From Calditrichota bacterium (GTDB lineage Bacteria > Zhuqueibacterota > JdFR-76 > BMS3Abin05): 46,446 nt of DNA. Where the stretch lies: NCBI GenBank assembly GCA_013151735.1, contig JAADHR010000056.1, forward strand, positions 1 to 46,446, in the 5' to 3' direction. The notes below the pieces were generated by a model, which was not told the DNA's origin, made no database searches, and saw nothing but the letters and a program-made list of their open reading frames with translations. Below, piece by piece: positions 16,319 to 25,426 of this stretch. How positions within the stretch are numbered: position 1 is the stretch's first letter; each line of letters opens with the position of its first letter. A program made the translations under genes and the position numbers.

Positions 16319-17143
16319 TCAGGTTAGAACAGACAGCCTCTTGCTTAATTGAACCAATTTTTTCGTGTACATGTGCTGCGGATTTTCAATAAGTTCCCCT
16401 GTTTTTTGAATCTCGACGATCTTTCCATCATGAAGAACGCAACTTCGATCCGCTATTTCTCTCAAGATGGCCAGATCATGCGTGATAAACAGAATGGATA
16501 GTCCAAATGAGTCTCGAATGCCTGTTAGCAATTCGATAATTTCCCTTTGTACAGACGCATCCAGTGCGGAGGTCGGTTCATCTGCGATGAGCAGCTGCGG
16601 CTGCACAACCAAAAGCTCCGCCATGAGAAATCGCTGCTGTTGTCCCCCGGATAGTTGAAAGGGATATTTGTTTAAAAACGCTTCGTCATCCGACAAATAC
16701 ACCCGTTTAAGTGCGGAAGACACCATTTTGCGTTGAACCGCTTTTTGTCTGGAATGGAGACGTGCCAGGTCATAAATCTGGGTTCTCAATTTAAAAACAG
16801 GATTCAGGGAAGCCCCCGCATTTTGAGGCAGGTAGCTTATCCCTCTTCCCCAAACCGTTTCCATTTGTCGTTTTGATAACTGAAGCAAATCTCTCCCTTT
16901 GAACCGGATTTCTCCTTTTTCTGCATAAAGAGAATCTGGAAGAATCCCCAAAATGGATTTGGCCAGTGTAGTTTTGCCCACACTGGATTCACCCAGTACT
17001 CCGAAAATCTCACCGGCCGCCATATCGAAGGTTACATTATCTAAAATCGCACGTCCTTCCAAATCTTTAATGGTTAGCCCCTTTACTTGAAGGACAAGCT
17101 CAAATGGCGCAACCCTCTGGCTATTTTCTTCCGTCTGTTCCAC
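16319..17143 (-). CDS. Peptide/nickel-type ABC transporter ATPase
   Basis: An ABC ATPase of the Opp/Dpp class. Walker A is GESSVGKT (51-58), an unusual variant of GESGSGKS; the signature LSGGQQQR (164-171), Walker B LLIADEPTSALD and the switch His in FITHDLAIL are intact. The QNAGASLNPVF block near 107 is the usual Q-loop form of peptide importers. At 274 residues it lacks most of the C-terminal oligopeptide-ABC extension but keeps a trace (ENPQHMYTKKL). The start is GTG at 17143, overlapping the preceding binding protein gene by 23 bases. No permease gene is nearby, and the usual second ATPase is missing. Confidence 0.9.
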   Translation of the reverse strand: MEQTEENSQRVAPFELVLQVKGLTIKDLEGRAILDNVTFDMAAGEIFGVLGESSVGKTTLAKSILGILPDSLYAEKGEIRFKGRDLLQLSKRQMETVWGRGISYLPQNAGASLNPVFKLRTQIYDLARLHSRQKAVQRKMVSSALKRVYLSDDEAFLNKYPFQLSGGQQQRFLMAELLVVQPQLLIADEPTSALDASVQREIIELLTGIRDSFGLSILFITHDLAILREIADRSCVLHDGKIVEIQKTGELIENPQHMYTKKLVQLSKRLSVLT

Positions 17144-18734
17144 GTTTCCATTCCCATCTGTAAAGATAGTAGTACGTACTTAATGGATGAAAATCCGGCT
17201 TTTTCAAACAATCCCGATAGGCAATCACCCGATCCGGAACATAAAGAAATAATACCGGCTGATCGCGGTAAATGACGGATTGGAGCCTCCACCAAAGTCC
17301 TTTTTCTTTTTCCGGATCGGAAATCTGTTCTACTGAATCAATTAACGCATCGACCTTTGGGTTTTTATAAAAGAATCGATTAAACCCATTCCAGATGGAT
17401 TCCGAGTGCCAAAAGGATCTCAGTTCCAATTTACTGGAAACCCTCCAGGCCGACAACACGGCATCGTAGCTGCCTTCCCGAAAGCGATCGAGAAAAACAG
17501 ACCAATCGTAAAACTGAATTTGGGCATCGACCCCGATTTTCTTAAACTGAGCCTGAAGAAGAACCGCCAAATCCCGACGCACCGGATTGCCGTAGTTGGT
17601 CATTAATTCAAATCGAAAGGGTTTCCCATTTTTTTCAAGCCAGCCATCCCCGTTCGAATCTTTCCAGCCCTCGGCATTCAAAAGGTGAAGGGCCTTCTGT
17701 GGGTCGTAAGGAAATGGCCGAATGGTATCGCAAAAGGCCCAGTTCTGGGGTAAAATTGGGCTGTTAAGGGGAATGGCATAATGACCAAAAACATTTCGCA
17801 CAACCATGGGCCGGTTAATGGCCATAACCAAAGCGCGGCGAACGCGCGTCTTTCGAAACAGGGAATTCCGCTCGTTCCAGCCCAAAAAACCAAATGCCAT
17901 ATCCGGAAAACTGGCCACATGAATGGCCGGCCGTTTCTGAAGCCTTCCCACCTGGCGCACACTCACCCCCTCCAGGATATCAATTTCGCCATTTTGGATC
18001 TGTGACAATCGAATGGATTCATCAGCCACAATTTTAAACACCACCTTTTTGATTTTTGGAAATCCCTTTCGAAAATACAGCGGATTTGCCTCCAATTCAA
18101 TGGCCTGCTGCCGCACCCAACGTTTAACCCGATATGGTCCATTCGTAACGGGATTCTGATTAAACGGGGTCGTTTTCCATTCACTCGGCGATAGGTTTTC
18201 CAGAACATGTTTGGGAAGAATAAGCCCCTCGTTCGCATCGGTTAATTGGTAAGGATAACTCCTTGAATAATAAAATATGACCGTGCTGTCATTGCGGGCC
18301 ACCACGCTGTCAATTAAGCTCTTCTCCGATTGAAATATCCAGCCCAGTTCCGGGCATTTCTGTTTTTGAAACGTAAACACCACATCTTCAGCCGTCACCG
18401 GATAACCGTCACTCCAGAAAACATCCGACCGAAGCGTAAAGGTCACCTTTTTGTGGTCGGGGCTGAATGTCCACCGTCGGGCCAATTCCGGGGAAAAGGC
18501 ATTGAGTTTCGGTTTTTCCTGAAGCAATCGAAGAAAAAGTTGTTCTTGAATATCCTGATCGATTGAGCTCGTGCTCAGCATGGGATTTAATGTGCGCGCA
18601 TCTGCGGGAAGTCCGATGATGAGCCCATTGTGCTTTTCTTTTGTTGCACATCCAAAAAGAAATATGCCAAAGAACAAGACAAATAGCAAAAACGCTACAA
18701 ATTTCCGATATTGAATTTTCTTAAAAAACAACAT
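17121..18734 (-). CDS. Peptide-type substrate-binding lipoprotein (SBP family 5)
   Basis: Extracytoplasmic binding protein of peptide/nickel ABC importers. The signal ends in the lipobox LFGC with C29 as the lipidation site. The family 5 pattern is clear: LNPMLSTSSIDQDIQEQLF, LARRWTFSPDHKKVTFTLR, FWSDGYPVTAEDVVFTF, NGPYRV, and FRKTRVRRALVMAINRP. At 537 residues it is full length. The ATG at 18734 overlaps the end of cdsA by 14 bases, and the gene itself overlaps the ATPase by 23 bases, so all three are likely co-translated. The ligand cannot be read from sequence; a peptide or peptidoglycan fragment is plausible. Confidence 0.92.
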   Translation of the reverse strand: MLFFKKIQYRKFVAFLLFVLFFGIFLFGCATKEKHNGLIIGLPADARTLNPMLSTSSIDQDIQEQLFLRLLQEKPKLNAFSPELARRWTFSPDHKKVTFTLRSDVFWSDGYPVTAEDVVFTFQKQKCPELGWIFQSEKSLIDSVVARNDSTVIFYYSRSYPYQLTDANEGLILPKHVLENLSPSEWKTTPFNQNPVTNGPYRVKRWVRQQAIELEANPLYFRKGFPKIKKVVFKIVADESIRLSQIQNGEIDILEGVSVRQVGRLQKRPAIHVASFPDMAFGFLGWNERNSLFRKTRVRRALVMAINRPMVVRNVFGHYAIPLNSPILPQNWAFCDTIRPFPYDPQKALHLLNAEGWKDSNGDGWLEKNGKPFRFELMTNYGNPVRRDLAVLLQAQFKKIGVDAQIQFYDWSVFLDRFREGSYDAVLSAWRVSSKLELRSFWHSESIWNGFNRFFYKNPKVDALIDSVEQISDPEKEKGLWWRLQSVIYRDQPVLFLYVPDRVIAYRDCLKKPDFHPLSTYYYLYRWEWKRGTDGRK

Positions 18735-19548
18735 ATTTCAGATAAAGATAAATTAAGGGGGAAATTAAAAACAACACATCAAAACGATCGAAAATGCCCC
18801 CGTGGCCGGGAATCAGATTGGAGGAATCCTTTACTCCCGCATCCCGTTTAAACATGGACTCCGTCAAATCGCTGTATTGGCCAAATATTCCGCAAATTGC
18901 TCCCACCCCCAGTGCCTCCACAATGGACAAGTGGGTTGGGAAAAAATGTGCGGCTAAAACCGGAATCAACAGCATCCCCAAAAAACCGCCAACCGCCCCT
19001 TCGATGGTCTTGTGGGGGCTGATTTTGGGCGCCAGTTTATGCCTGCCAACGGCATTTCCAACAAAATAGGCCACAGAATCTCCAAACCACACGGTCAGGA
19101 AAATCATTAAAATCCAGATTCCACCCGTATTGTAAGGAATGGCCAGATGAACAGGCAGTTCACGAATAGCTATAAAAAAACTTAAAAGTACAGCCAAATA
19201 GCCAATGCCCAAAACTGTAATCGATACATTGTAGTATTTGGATCCCCTGTTGCGGTAGAGCTCCAGCAGACTGACCACAATTACCGCAAGCGCCATCAGA
19301 TAAAGCGTGTACGCATGATCAAAAAAATAAAAATCCCAGGTTATGAGTAATGCAAATAAATAGCCCGGGACAGGATTTGGAAAATCGCCTTTGCGCTCCG
19401 CCATTTCGTAAAACTCTTTCAGAGCAAAAAGCAATACAAAATCCAGAAAAATCAAAAAGGGCAGTTTTCCCCAATACGCCAGTGCCAAAATAACCGGACC
19501 ACCGATTGCGGCAACGATTACGCGATACTTTAGTTGACCCAGTCCCAA
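18721..19548 (-). CDS. cdsA: Phosphatidate cytidylyltransferase
   Basis: Makes CDP-diacylglycerol from phosphatidate and CTP in the inner membrane, the branch point of phospholipid synthesis. It is a multi-span protein with the C-terminal family signature FKRDAGVKDSSNLIPGHGG, followed by DRFD, and an earlier GDSVAYFVGNAVGRHKLAP plus SPHKTIEGAVGG. Length of 275 residues is standard. The start is TTG at 19548 with AAAGGA upstream; the only nearby ATG is out of frame. In many bacteria cdsA clusters with uppS and dxr; here it follows pyrD and is overlapped by a binding-protein gene. Confidence 0.94.
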   Translation of the reverse strand: MGLGQLKYRVIVAAIGGPVILALAYWGKLPFLIFLDFVLLFALKEFYEMAERKGDFPNPVPGYLFALLITWDFYFFDHAYTLYLMALAVIVVSLLELYRNRGSKYYNVSITVLGIGYLAVLLSFFIAIRELPVHLAIPYNTGGIWILMIFLTVWFGDSVAYFVGNAVGRHKLAPKISPHKTIEGAVGGFLGMLLIPVLAAHFFPTHLSIVEALGVGAICGIFGQYSDLTESMFKRDAGVKDSSNLIPGHGGIFDRFDVLFLISPLIYLYLKYVVF

Positions 19549-19575
19549 AATAGGTTTCCTTTCATATTAGACCCG

Positions 19576-20511
19576 TTATCCGAACAATACCGCTCTTTCC
19601 TGAATTTCAAGCCTTCCGATCAGGTCCTTCACCGCTTCAATTCCTTGATCTTCACACAGGGTTTGAAGATCGTTTACAATTGTCTCGCTCACAGCCGGAT
19701 CAATGAAATTGGCCGTTCCAATTTGAACGGCATGCGCACCTACCAGAAGAAATTCCAAAACATCCTCCGCGGAAAAGATTCCGCCAACTCCAATAATCGG
19801 CACGGTTACGCGCCGGGCAACCTCGAAAACCTTTGCCAGTGCAATGGATTTTAATGCCGGTCCTGAAAATCCCCCCGTAATCTTGCCCAGAATCGGTTTT
19901 CTTGTTTTCACATCAACAGCCATGCCAACCACTGTATTAATAGCCGATAAGATGTCGGCACCCCCATCGACGGCAGCCTGTGCCAGATCTCCAATGGAGG
20001 TCACATTGGGTGTCAGTTTAACGATTAACGGCCGCTTTGTGTGAAGGCGAATGTGCTGTGTCATGCGGAATACTTCCGCCGGATTTTTTCCGAACGTCAG
20101 TCCCCCCTCTTTTACATTCGGACATGACAGGTTGATCTCGTACGCATCAATGCCTTCTTCCTGATCCAGACGCGCAACCACGGCTGCATAATCTTCAACG
20201 GAATTTCCGGCAATATTTACAATGACCCGTGTTCGGGTTTTCCTGAGAAAGGGGAGTTTGTCTTTGACAAAGGCCTCCACTCCCACATTGGCCAATCCGA
20301 TAGAATTAAGCATGCCACCCGGAACTTCCGTTACCCGAAGCGGGGGATTTCCTGCCCTCGGTTCCTTCGTAATGGATTTTGTAACCACTCCCCCCAGACG
20401 GGACAGATTCACAAAATCAGCGTATTCCTCCGCATAACCAAACGTACCCGAAGCCGTTAGGACGGGATTTTTCAGTTTCAATCCTGCCAGTGTAATCGAC
20501 AGATCGACCAT
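19576..20511 (-). CDS. pyrD: Dihydroorotate dehydrogenase, class 1B catalytic subunit
   Basis: Oxidises dihydroorotate to orotate in pyrimidine synthesis, passing electrons by FMN to PyrK and NAD. The class 1 active-site cysteine is C130 in EINLSCPNVKEGG. LTASGTFGYAEEY, KSITKEPRAGNPPLR, and the FMN phosphate site GVGGIFSAEDVLEFL are all present. With ATG at 20511 the protein has 311 residues; the frame runs 15 codons further upstream but that stretch lies inside pyrK. The ATG shares a base with the pyrK stop (TAATG), and AGAGGTG lies 8 bases upstream. Coupling with pyrK supports a 1B heterotetramer. Confidence 0.96.
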   Translation of the reverse strand: MVDLSITLAGLKLKNPVLTASGTFGYAEEYADFVNLSRLGGVVTKSITKEPRAGNPPLRVTEVPGGMLNSIGLANVGVEAFVKDKLPFLRKTRTRVIVNIAGNSVEDYAAVVARLDQEEGIDAYEINLSCPNVKEGGLTFGKNPAEVFRMTQHIRLHTKRPLIVKLTPNVTSIGDLAQAAVDGGADILSAINTVVGMAVDVKTRKPILGKITGGFSGPALKSIALAKVFEVARRVTVPIIGVGGIFSAEDVLEFLLVGAHAVQIGTANFIDPAVSETIVNDLQTLCEDQGIEAVKDLIGRLEIQERAVLFG

Positions 20512-21326
20512 TACAAGAGCACCTCTCGATTTCTGAAAACGGGGCCGTCCCTGCAAACAAGCCTGTAATCCTCACCATCAAATGCCGGTACGGCGCAGCC
20601 CATGCAGGCCCCAATTCCGCACGCCATCCGCGTTTCAAGTGAAAATTGTCCGGTAAGATGATAAAAATCTACAATATTGCAAATTTCTTTGAGCATGGGC
20701 TCGGGGCCGCAGGCAAAAAGCTCGGTTCCGGATTGAACATTCCGATCTTTAATGAAGTCTTTAACCGCCTCCGTGACAAACCCCTTTCTGCCAAAACTTC
20801 CATCGTCCGTGGTTACCACAGGTGCAATATTCAATGCGGCCAGGTCCTCAAGGCAGCAAACATCGGCTTTGCTTTGAAACCCCTGAAAAAAATAAATCTC
20901 TTTGGGAAATAGTGATAATTCCCGCGCCAAGAACACCAGGGGCGCAAGTCCCACTCCGCCCCCTGCGAGAATAGCCGTTTCAACCGTTTCAATATCAAAT
21001 CCTCTTCCCAGGGGCCCCAGCATATCAATCTGATCTCCCACCCTGAGCCGGCTCAGTAATTCTGTCCCCCGTCCCACCTGTTTGATTACCAATTCAATCC
21101 AGCCCTCTTCCGGATCGGCCAGATAGATGCTGAAAGGACGCCGTAGTAGGGGATCGTACGTTTGGCCCGGCCGTACATTAACAAATTGCCCCGGAGAGGC
21201 CTTCTCGGCAATGTCGTCAGCCAAAATTCGGATTTTGAAATAAGCTTCATTCAGCCAGGTTTGTTCAACAACCGGATATTGTCCGATAACAGGTTTGGGC
21301 GGTTTCAGAACCGGATCAGTTTTCAT
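20511..21326 (-). CDS. pyrK: Dihydroorotate dehydrogenase electron transfer subunit
   Basis: FAD and 2Fe-2S subunit that lets class 1B PyrD use NAD. The FAD motif RPFSI (63-67), the nucleotide-binding GGGVGLAPL (122-130), and FACGPEPML (204-212) are visible. The 2Fe-2S cluster ligands are C236, C241, C244 and C258 (CGIGACMGC, then LVCRDGP). Length of 271 residues is normal. The ATG follows the TAG stop of the TPR gene with no gap, so translation is probably coupled to it; the downstream overlap with pyrD is one base. Confidence 0.95.
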   Translation of the reverse strand: MKTDPVLKPPKPVIGQYPVVEQTWLNEAYFKIRILADDIAEKASPGQFVNVRPGQTYDPLLRRPFSIYLADPEEGWIELVIKQVGRGTELLSRLRVGDQIDMLGPLGRGFDIETVETAILAGGGVGLAPLVFLARELSLFPKEIYFFQGFQSKADVCCLEDLAALNIAPVVTTDDGSFGRKGFVTEAVKDFIKDRNVQSGTELFACGPEPMLKEICNIVDFYHLTGQFSLETRMACGIGACMGCAVPAFDGEDYRLVCRDGPVFRNREVLL

Positions 21327-23582
21327 CTAAGGTTTTTCCTGTGCCGAATCAGGTTGTACGGTTTTTGTCTGTTTACCTACGGATTTTTTCCCGGTCGTTT
21401 TTTTGCCGGTTTTAATAAAAGAGTCCAGATTATTAATGGACGGTCTGTTTTCGGGGCCTTGTCCCAATGATGTATCAGGAGGCGTTTTCTTTTGAGAAGA
21501 ATCAATCCTTGCAGAAACAGAAGATAACTCCTTTTTTGACTGATTCTTCTTTGTCGTGTCCAAGAGGGCTTTTTCAGCCGCCTGTATGGCTTTCAATTTT
21601 TTCTCGGCAACCACAGCAAACGGTGTTTTGGGAAAATTCTCTTTGAGTGTTTCATAGGCCTTCAACGCCTGATCTTTTGAAACGAGTTCGTTTTCATAAA
21701 TCCAGGCTATTGCATATTGAGCTTTGGGAGCAAACACGGAATTCGGAAATTTCTGAATAACCTCTTGATATTTCCGGATGGCTTCTTTTGGCCGTTTCTG
21801 ATCAAAGTTCAGTTTTTCCGCCTGTAAAAACAAGGCTTCTGCTTCCAGGTTTTGATCCTCAATCGGAGGCAGTCCCAAAATTTTGCGGGCCTCAACCGCA
21901 TAGTCCGTTTTGGGATAATTTCTGACAATCTCCCGGTAGAGAGAATCCGACCGGGTCGTATCCTTTCGATCCTGCCGATAAATGTAAGCCATTGAAAAGA
22001 GGGCTTTGGGCACCCCGGGATCGTCCGGAAAATTGACTATCAAATTATTATATTCTTTCAGGGCTGAATCCGTCATTGAAAATTGAAAGTAATACAATTC
22101 GGCCAACTGAAAATCTTTTTGAACAAGCATTTTCTTTATTTCTTCAGGATCTTTTGGAATCTTAATGGAGCGTTCCATCGCTTTCAATTTTGCCTTTCTA
22201 ACGGAATCCTCGCGTGCTTTTTTCTCCCGCAATTGTTGGGTAAAGAGACTGTCTTCATAGGATCCGCGTTCAATTCCTTTTAAAGCTCGAAGAGAATCTG
22301 CTTTAATCGAATCCCTTCGGGCCCGTATTCGAAGAGAATCCAGGCGTACGGAATCGATGCGGGCAGAATCCGCTTCAGATAAAATCAGCAAAGAATCGCT
22401 TTCGTCATATTCATTGTTTAATTTACGGACGTAGGCATCTTCCAGTGCCCAGATTATGTCTTCCAATTTATGCAATTTCTTGATCGATTCAATTTCTTTT
22501 TTCACATCTTTAATAAAATCTGCACGGGAGTATTCCTTTTCGGATTTTTGAAAATATTCCAGCGCCTGATCGAAATCCCTGTTTTTATTCAATTCATACA
22601 AACCCATTCTGTAATAGGCTTCTGCAGAAGCGGCTGTTCTGGGATAATTATCAATCACATTCTGAAATGCTTCCCGCGCATGTTTATAATCCTTCATTTC
22701 TTCCATGGTCAGCGCAGATTGCAGGTACACATTTCCAATTTCATAATTGGTCAATGTGAGTTTCAGCATTTGGCTGTAGACATCCAGTGCTTTTTCGTAT
22801 TGGTGTAATTTGCGAAGACAAAATCCATACTTTAAATCTGCCTGATAACGCAATTCGACATCGGCTTTGTATTTTCGAACCCGTTTGAAAGCAGTAGCCG
22901 CTTTGGCATAATTCCCAAGCTGAAGGTAGCATTCCCCAATTCGAATTTGTGCCTGTGCGCGGATATCACGATTCTTGATTTTGTTGATGGTTTGTTCGTA
23001 TTGTCCAACCGCCTGGGAGTACAGTTTCTGCTGAAAATACAAATCGCCCAATTCCAGACGGGCATCCGGGAAATATTTTTTATTCCTTTTATCCAGCAGC
23101 AGTTCGTTCAAAATATTTTCGGCTTCTGAATATTTCCCAAGCGCCACTTTTGTTTTTCCGAGCAGAAGTTTGGCCTTGGGAGCAAATTCGCTGTTGGGAA
23201 ATGCCGTCAGAAGCTCATTGAATTTGCGTTGTGCCTTAATATATTCATGCTGATGGTAAAAGGATTCGCCAATGATCATCAGCGCGTCATCCACATATTT
23301 ACTGTTTGGGTAAAGCTGCAGCACTTTGGATGCTTTTTCAATAGCCTTTCGGTATTCCGGAATAGTGGATGATCGGCGTTGGGTGCGCTGCCGCCGGGTT
23401 AATTTAACGGATGTCTGACTTTTCCGTAATTGTTTTTCCTGTCTGATACGTTTTTTTTCCGCTTCGGCGTAAAATTTTTTGGCGTTATAGAAGGTATTAA
23501 AATAGGCCCCGCACCCGGAAATGAGAACCACAATTATCAGAAAAATCCCATATAAACTAATTTTTTTACTTAATAAGGTCAT
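21327..23582 (-). CDS. TPR-rich outer membrane lipoprotein (BamD/YbgF-like repeats)
   Basis: A 751-residue predicted lipoprotein with lipobox LISGC (C24). Two arrays of tetratricopeptide repeats, about residues 75-370 and 475-680, carry the Y/F-PNS, A-x-Y-x-x-G and F-P pattern found in BamD- and YbgF-type proteins. Between them lies a charged helix rich in D-S-x-R repeats (DSVRLDSLRIRARRDSIK). The C-terminus is low-complexity and Lys/Ser-rich. The ATG at 23582 was chosen because the extra 24 residues of the longer frame lack a signal and precede a proper lipoprotein signal. Its stop directly abuts pyrK. Roles in envelope assembly, secretion or motility are possible; none is shown. Confidence 0.85.
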   Translation of the reverse strand: MTLLSKKISLYGIFLIIVVLISGCGAYFNTFYNAKKFYAEAEKKRIRQEKQLRKSQTSVKLTRRQRTQRRSSTIPEYRKAIEKASKVLQLYPNSKYVDDALMIIGESFYHQHEYIKAQRKFNELLTAFPNSEFAPKAKLLLGKTKVALGKYSEAENILNELLLDKRNKKYFPDARLELGDLYFQQKLYSQAVGQYEQTINKIKNRDIRAQAQIRIGECYLQLGNYAKAATAFKRVRKYKADVELRYQADLKYGFCLRKLHQYEKALDVYSQMLKLTLTNYEIGNVYLQSALTMEEMKDYKHAREAFQNVIDNYPRTAASAEAYYRMGLYELNKNRDFDQALEYFQKSEKEYSRADFIKDVKKEIESIKKLHKLEDIIWALEDAYVRKLNNEYDESDSLLILSEADSARIDSVRLDSLRIRARRDSIKADSLRALKGIERGSYEDSLFTQQLREKKAREDSVRKAKLKAMERSIKIPKDPEEIKKMLVQKDFQLAELYYFQFSMTDSALKEYNNLIVNFPDDPGVPKALFSMAYIYRQDRKDTTRSDSLYREIVRNYPKTDYAVEARKILGLPPIEDQNLEAEALFLQAEKLNFDQKRPKEAIRKYQEVIQKFPNSVFAPKAQYAIAWIYENELVSKDQALKAYETLKENFPKTPFAVVAEKKLKAIQAAEKALLDTTKKNQSKKELSSVSARIDSSQKKTPPDTSLGQGPENRPSINNLDSFIKTGKKTTGKKSVGKQTKTVQPDSAQEKP

Positions 23583-23647
23583 TACAAGAAATTTTTCCTC
23601 ACTATCTATTTTTTTCACACTAAAAAATCTGATCTGAAAGGCCTTTT

Positions 23648-23698
23648 CCCACAAATTTCACAAATTTTTACGAATGAATTTTGTTGAACTAAAATTTG
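23648..23698 (+). repeat. CACGAATT-type dispersed repeat, copy 1
   Basis: 51 bases that match 40072-40122 without gaps at about 40 of 51 positions by eye, and the minus-strand copy at 27791-27751 more distantly. It lies just upstream of the TPR gene start. The unit contains degenerate tandem CACGAATTTT words. Confidence 0.6.
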
Positions 23699-23829
23699 CA
23701 TTTTCCCGGCAGTTTGCAGCTTTTAGAGAGAGCTCCTTATTGATTGAAGCCGTCGGACCATTTTCTTTCTATTTAACCCCAACCGGTAAAAATGGTTCGC
23801 CCCAAAGCAACAGTATCTCCCAAAAAACT

Positions 23830-24570
23830 CTATTTCTCCAGTGCTTCAACAATCCGGGGCAGCAGGTCTCCTGTTTTTCCTCTCAAACTTACGTGCGCAA
23901 AATCGGTTACCGGCGTTTCTTCCACATTAATCTCTACCACAAACGCCCCCTGCCGAAATGCAATTTCCGGCAACGATGCCGCAGGATAAACAACAGCCGA
24001 CGTTCCGAGTACCATAAAAACATCGCACGTTTCAGCCGCACGGTATGCCTTCTGAACGGCCGCCTCCGGGAGCATCTCTCCAAACCAGACCACATCGGGT
24101 CGAAGCATTCCTCCGCATTGGGGACATTTTGGAGCTCCAGCCGAAAAATCAAGCGTTTCGCTTTCCACAATCCGCCCGCACACAAGGCAGCGATTTCGAA
24201 GAATGTTTCCATGCAGCTCCACCACATTCCGGCTTCCGGCGCGCTGATGCAGATTGTCAACATTTTGCGTAATAACAACGAATGATGGAATCATTTCTTC
24301 CAACCGCACCAGGGCCAAATGTCCGGGATTGGGCTGAACCTCTTCGATAATTTTTCGGCGGTACGCGTACCACTCCCATACGAGCTTTGGATTCTGCATA
24401 AACGCATCAAAATTAGCCAATTCCTCCGGGCGAAACTTTTTCCACAACCCGTTTTCGCCGCGAAATGTGGGAACTCCGCTTTCCGCCGAGATACCAGCCC
24501 CGGTCAGTACCGCAACGGATTGGGCATGATGTAATTTTTCAATTAATTCTTCCGGAATCTGTGTATCCAT
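23830..24570 (-). CDS. cobB: NAD-dependent protein deacylase, sirtuin (CobB/SIRT5-like)
   Basis: Removes acyl groups from lysines using NAD. NAD-binding motifs GAGISAESGVPTFR (24-37) and TQNVDNLHQRAG (101-112), catalytic H120 in ELHG, and zinc cysteines C128, C131, C149 and C152 are all present. Y68 and R71 (YAYR) match the Y-x-x-R pair that in SIRT5 and CobB allows succinyl or malonyl lysine. Numbering uses the ATG at 24570; a GTG at 24600 would add ten residues, and neither has a strong ribosome binding site. It stands alone with gaps on both sides, close to acyl-CoA genes, which fits a role in correcting acyl-CoA-derived modification. Confidence 0.93.
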   Translation of the reverse strand: MDTQIPEELIEKLHHAQSVAVLTGAGISAESGVPTFRGENGLWKKFRPEELANFDAFMQNPKLVWEWYAYRRKIIEEVQPNPGHLALVRLEEMIPSFVVITQNVDNLHQRAGSRNVVELHGNILRNRCLVCGRIVESETLDFSAGAPKCPQCGGMLRPDVVWFGEMLPEAAVQKAYRAAETCDVFMVLGTSAVVYPAASLPEIAFRQGAFVVEINVEETPVTDFAHVSLRGKTGDLLPRIVEALEK

Positions 24571-24667
24571 CTCATTCTCAATTGATGCTTTGAATGACAC
24601 AAGAGCCTGTTTTAAAAAGACTTTTTCTGCGAACCTGGTGAGCTCTGGATTGCGCTCTGCCTGCCAT

Positions 24668-25354
24668 TTAGAGTTTCTTTTTCTTGGGCGGTTTCAAAAC
24701 CAATTTATACACCTCATCCATCACCCTATTGGCCTGCTCCTGTAAAATATCTTTATTCTCCAGGGTAACCTCAACAGGCGGCAAATAGATGGGTTTTCCC
24801 ACCTGAACAACCACCTTTTTAAATCGCGGGAAAATGGCACCGGGCGGCAAAATGTCCCGTGTGGAGCTGATCCCTACGGGAACAACCGGGCATTTTGCCA
24901 ACTGAGCCAATCGGACAAAACCTGTTTTCGGACGCGGGGGCTTTCCATCCTTCCATTTGCGTGTGCCTTCCGGAGAGATGAAAAGACGGGCGCCGTTTCT
25001 TAAAAGTTCCAGAAAATAGCGAAACCCTTCCTCATCTCCTGCGTCCCGCAGGATAGAATGCACACCGATCTTCCGAAGCCACCATCCCAGTAAAGGGACC
25101 TTGAACAATTCTGCCTTTCCCATTCCGTGAACCGGAAAGCTCACAATGAGTGACATGGTTAGAATATCGAGATAGCTGTTGTGATTGAATGCCGCGATAA
25201 AAGGGCCCTTTTTGGGGAAATTCTCTTGTCCCCGGGCCTCCCCTGAAAACAGGATCTGCATAAAATATTTAACGATAAAGAAGGATATTGTGTAAACCAT
25301 TGATCCTTCTTTAAACCGCGATTTCGTTTGCTTTTGCTTGCGATTCTTACTCAT
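24668..25354 (-). CDS. plsC: 1-acyl-sn-glycerol-3-phosphate acyltransferase (PlsC family)
   Basis: Membrane-associated lysophosphatidate or related acyltransferase. The catalytic HX4D motif is H58-D63 in FNHNSYLDIL, and the phosphate-binding block is FISPEGTRKW (125-134). The region PVVPVGISSTRDIL is the typical third block. An N-terminal hydrophobic helix at about 20-36 follows a basic start. Length of 228 residues is normal. GGGAG precedes the ATG. The C-terminus is Lys-rich (PPKKKKL). The fine substrate (glycerolipid, lipid A precursor or ornithine lipid) cannot be told from sequence. Confidence 0.92.
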   Translation of the reverse strand: MSKNRKQKQTKSRFKEGSMVYTISFFIVKYFMQILFSGEARGQENFPKKGPFIAAFNHNSYLDILTMSLIVSFPVHGMGKAELFKVPLLGWWLRKIGVHSILRDAGDEEGFRYFLELLRNGARLFISPEGTRKWKDGKPPRPKTGFVRLAQLAKCPVVPVGISSTRDILPPGAIFPRFKKVVVQVGKPIYLPPVEVTLENKDILQEQANRVMDEVYKLVLKPPKKKKL

Positions 25355-25426
25355 AATGGGTCTCCCAAAAAATCCATTCTAACCTGCTTTCGATCACTGT
25401 TTTTCGGCGAAAGCAAGGAAACAGCC

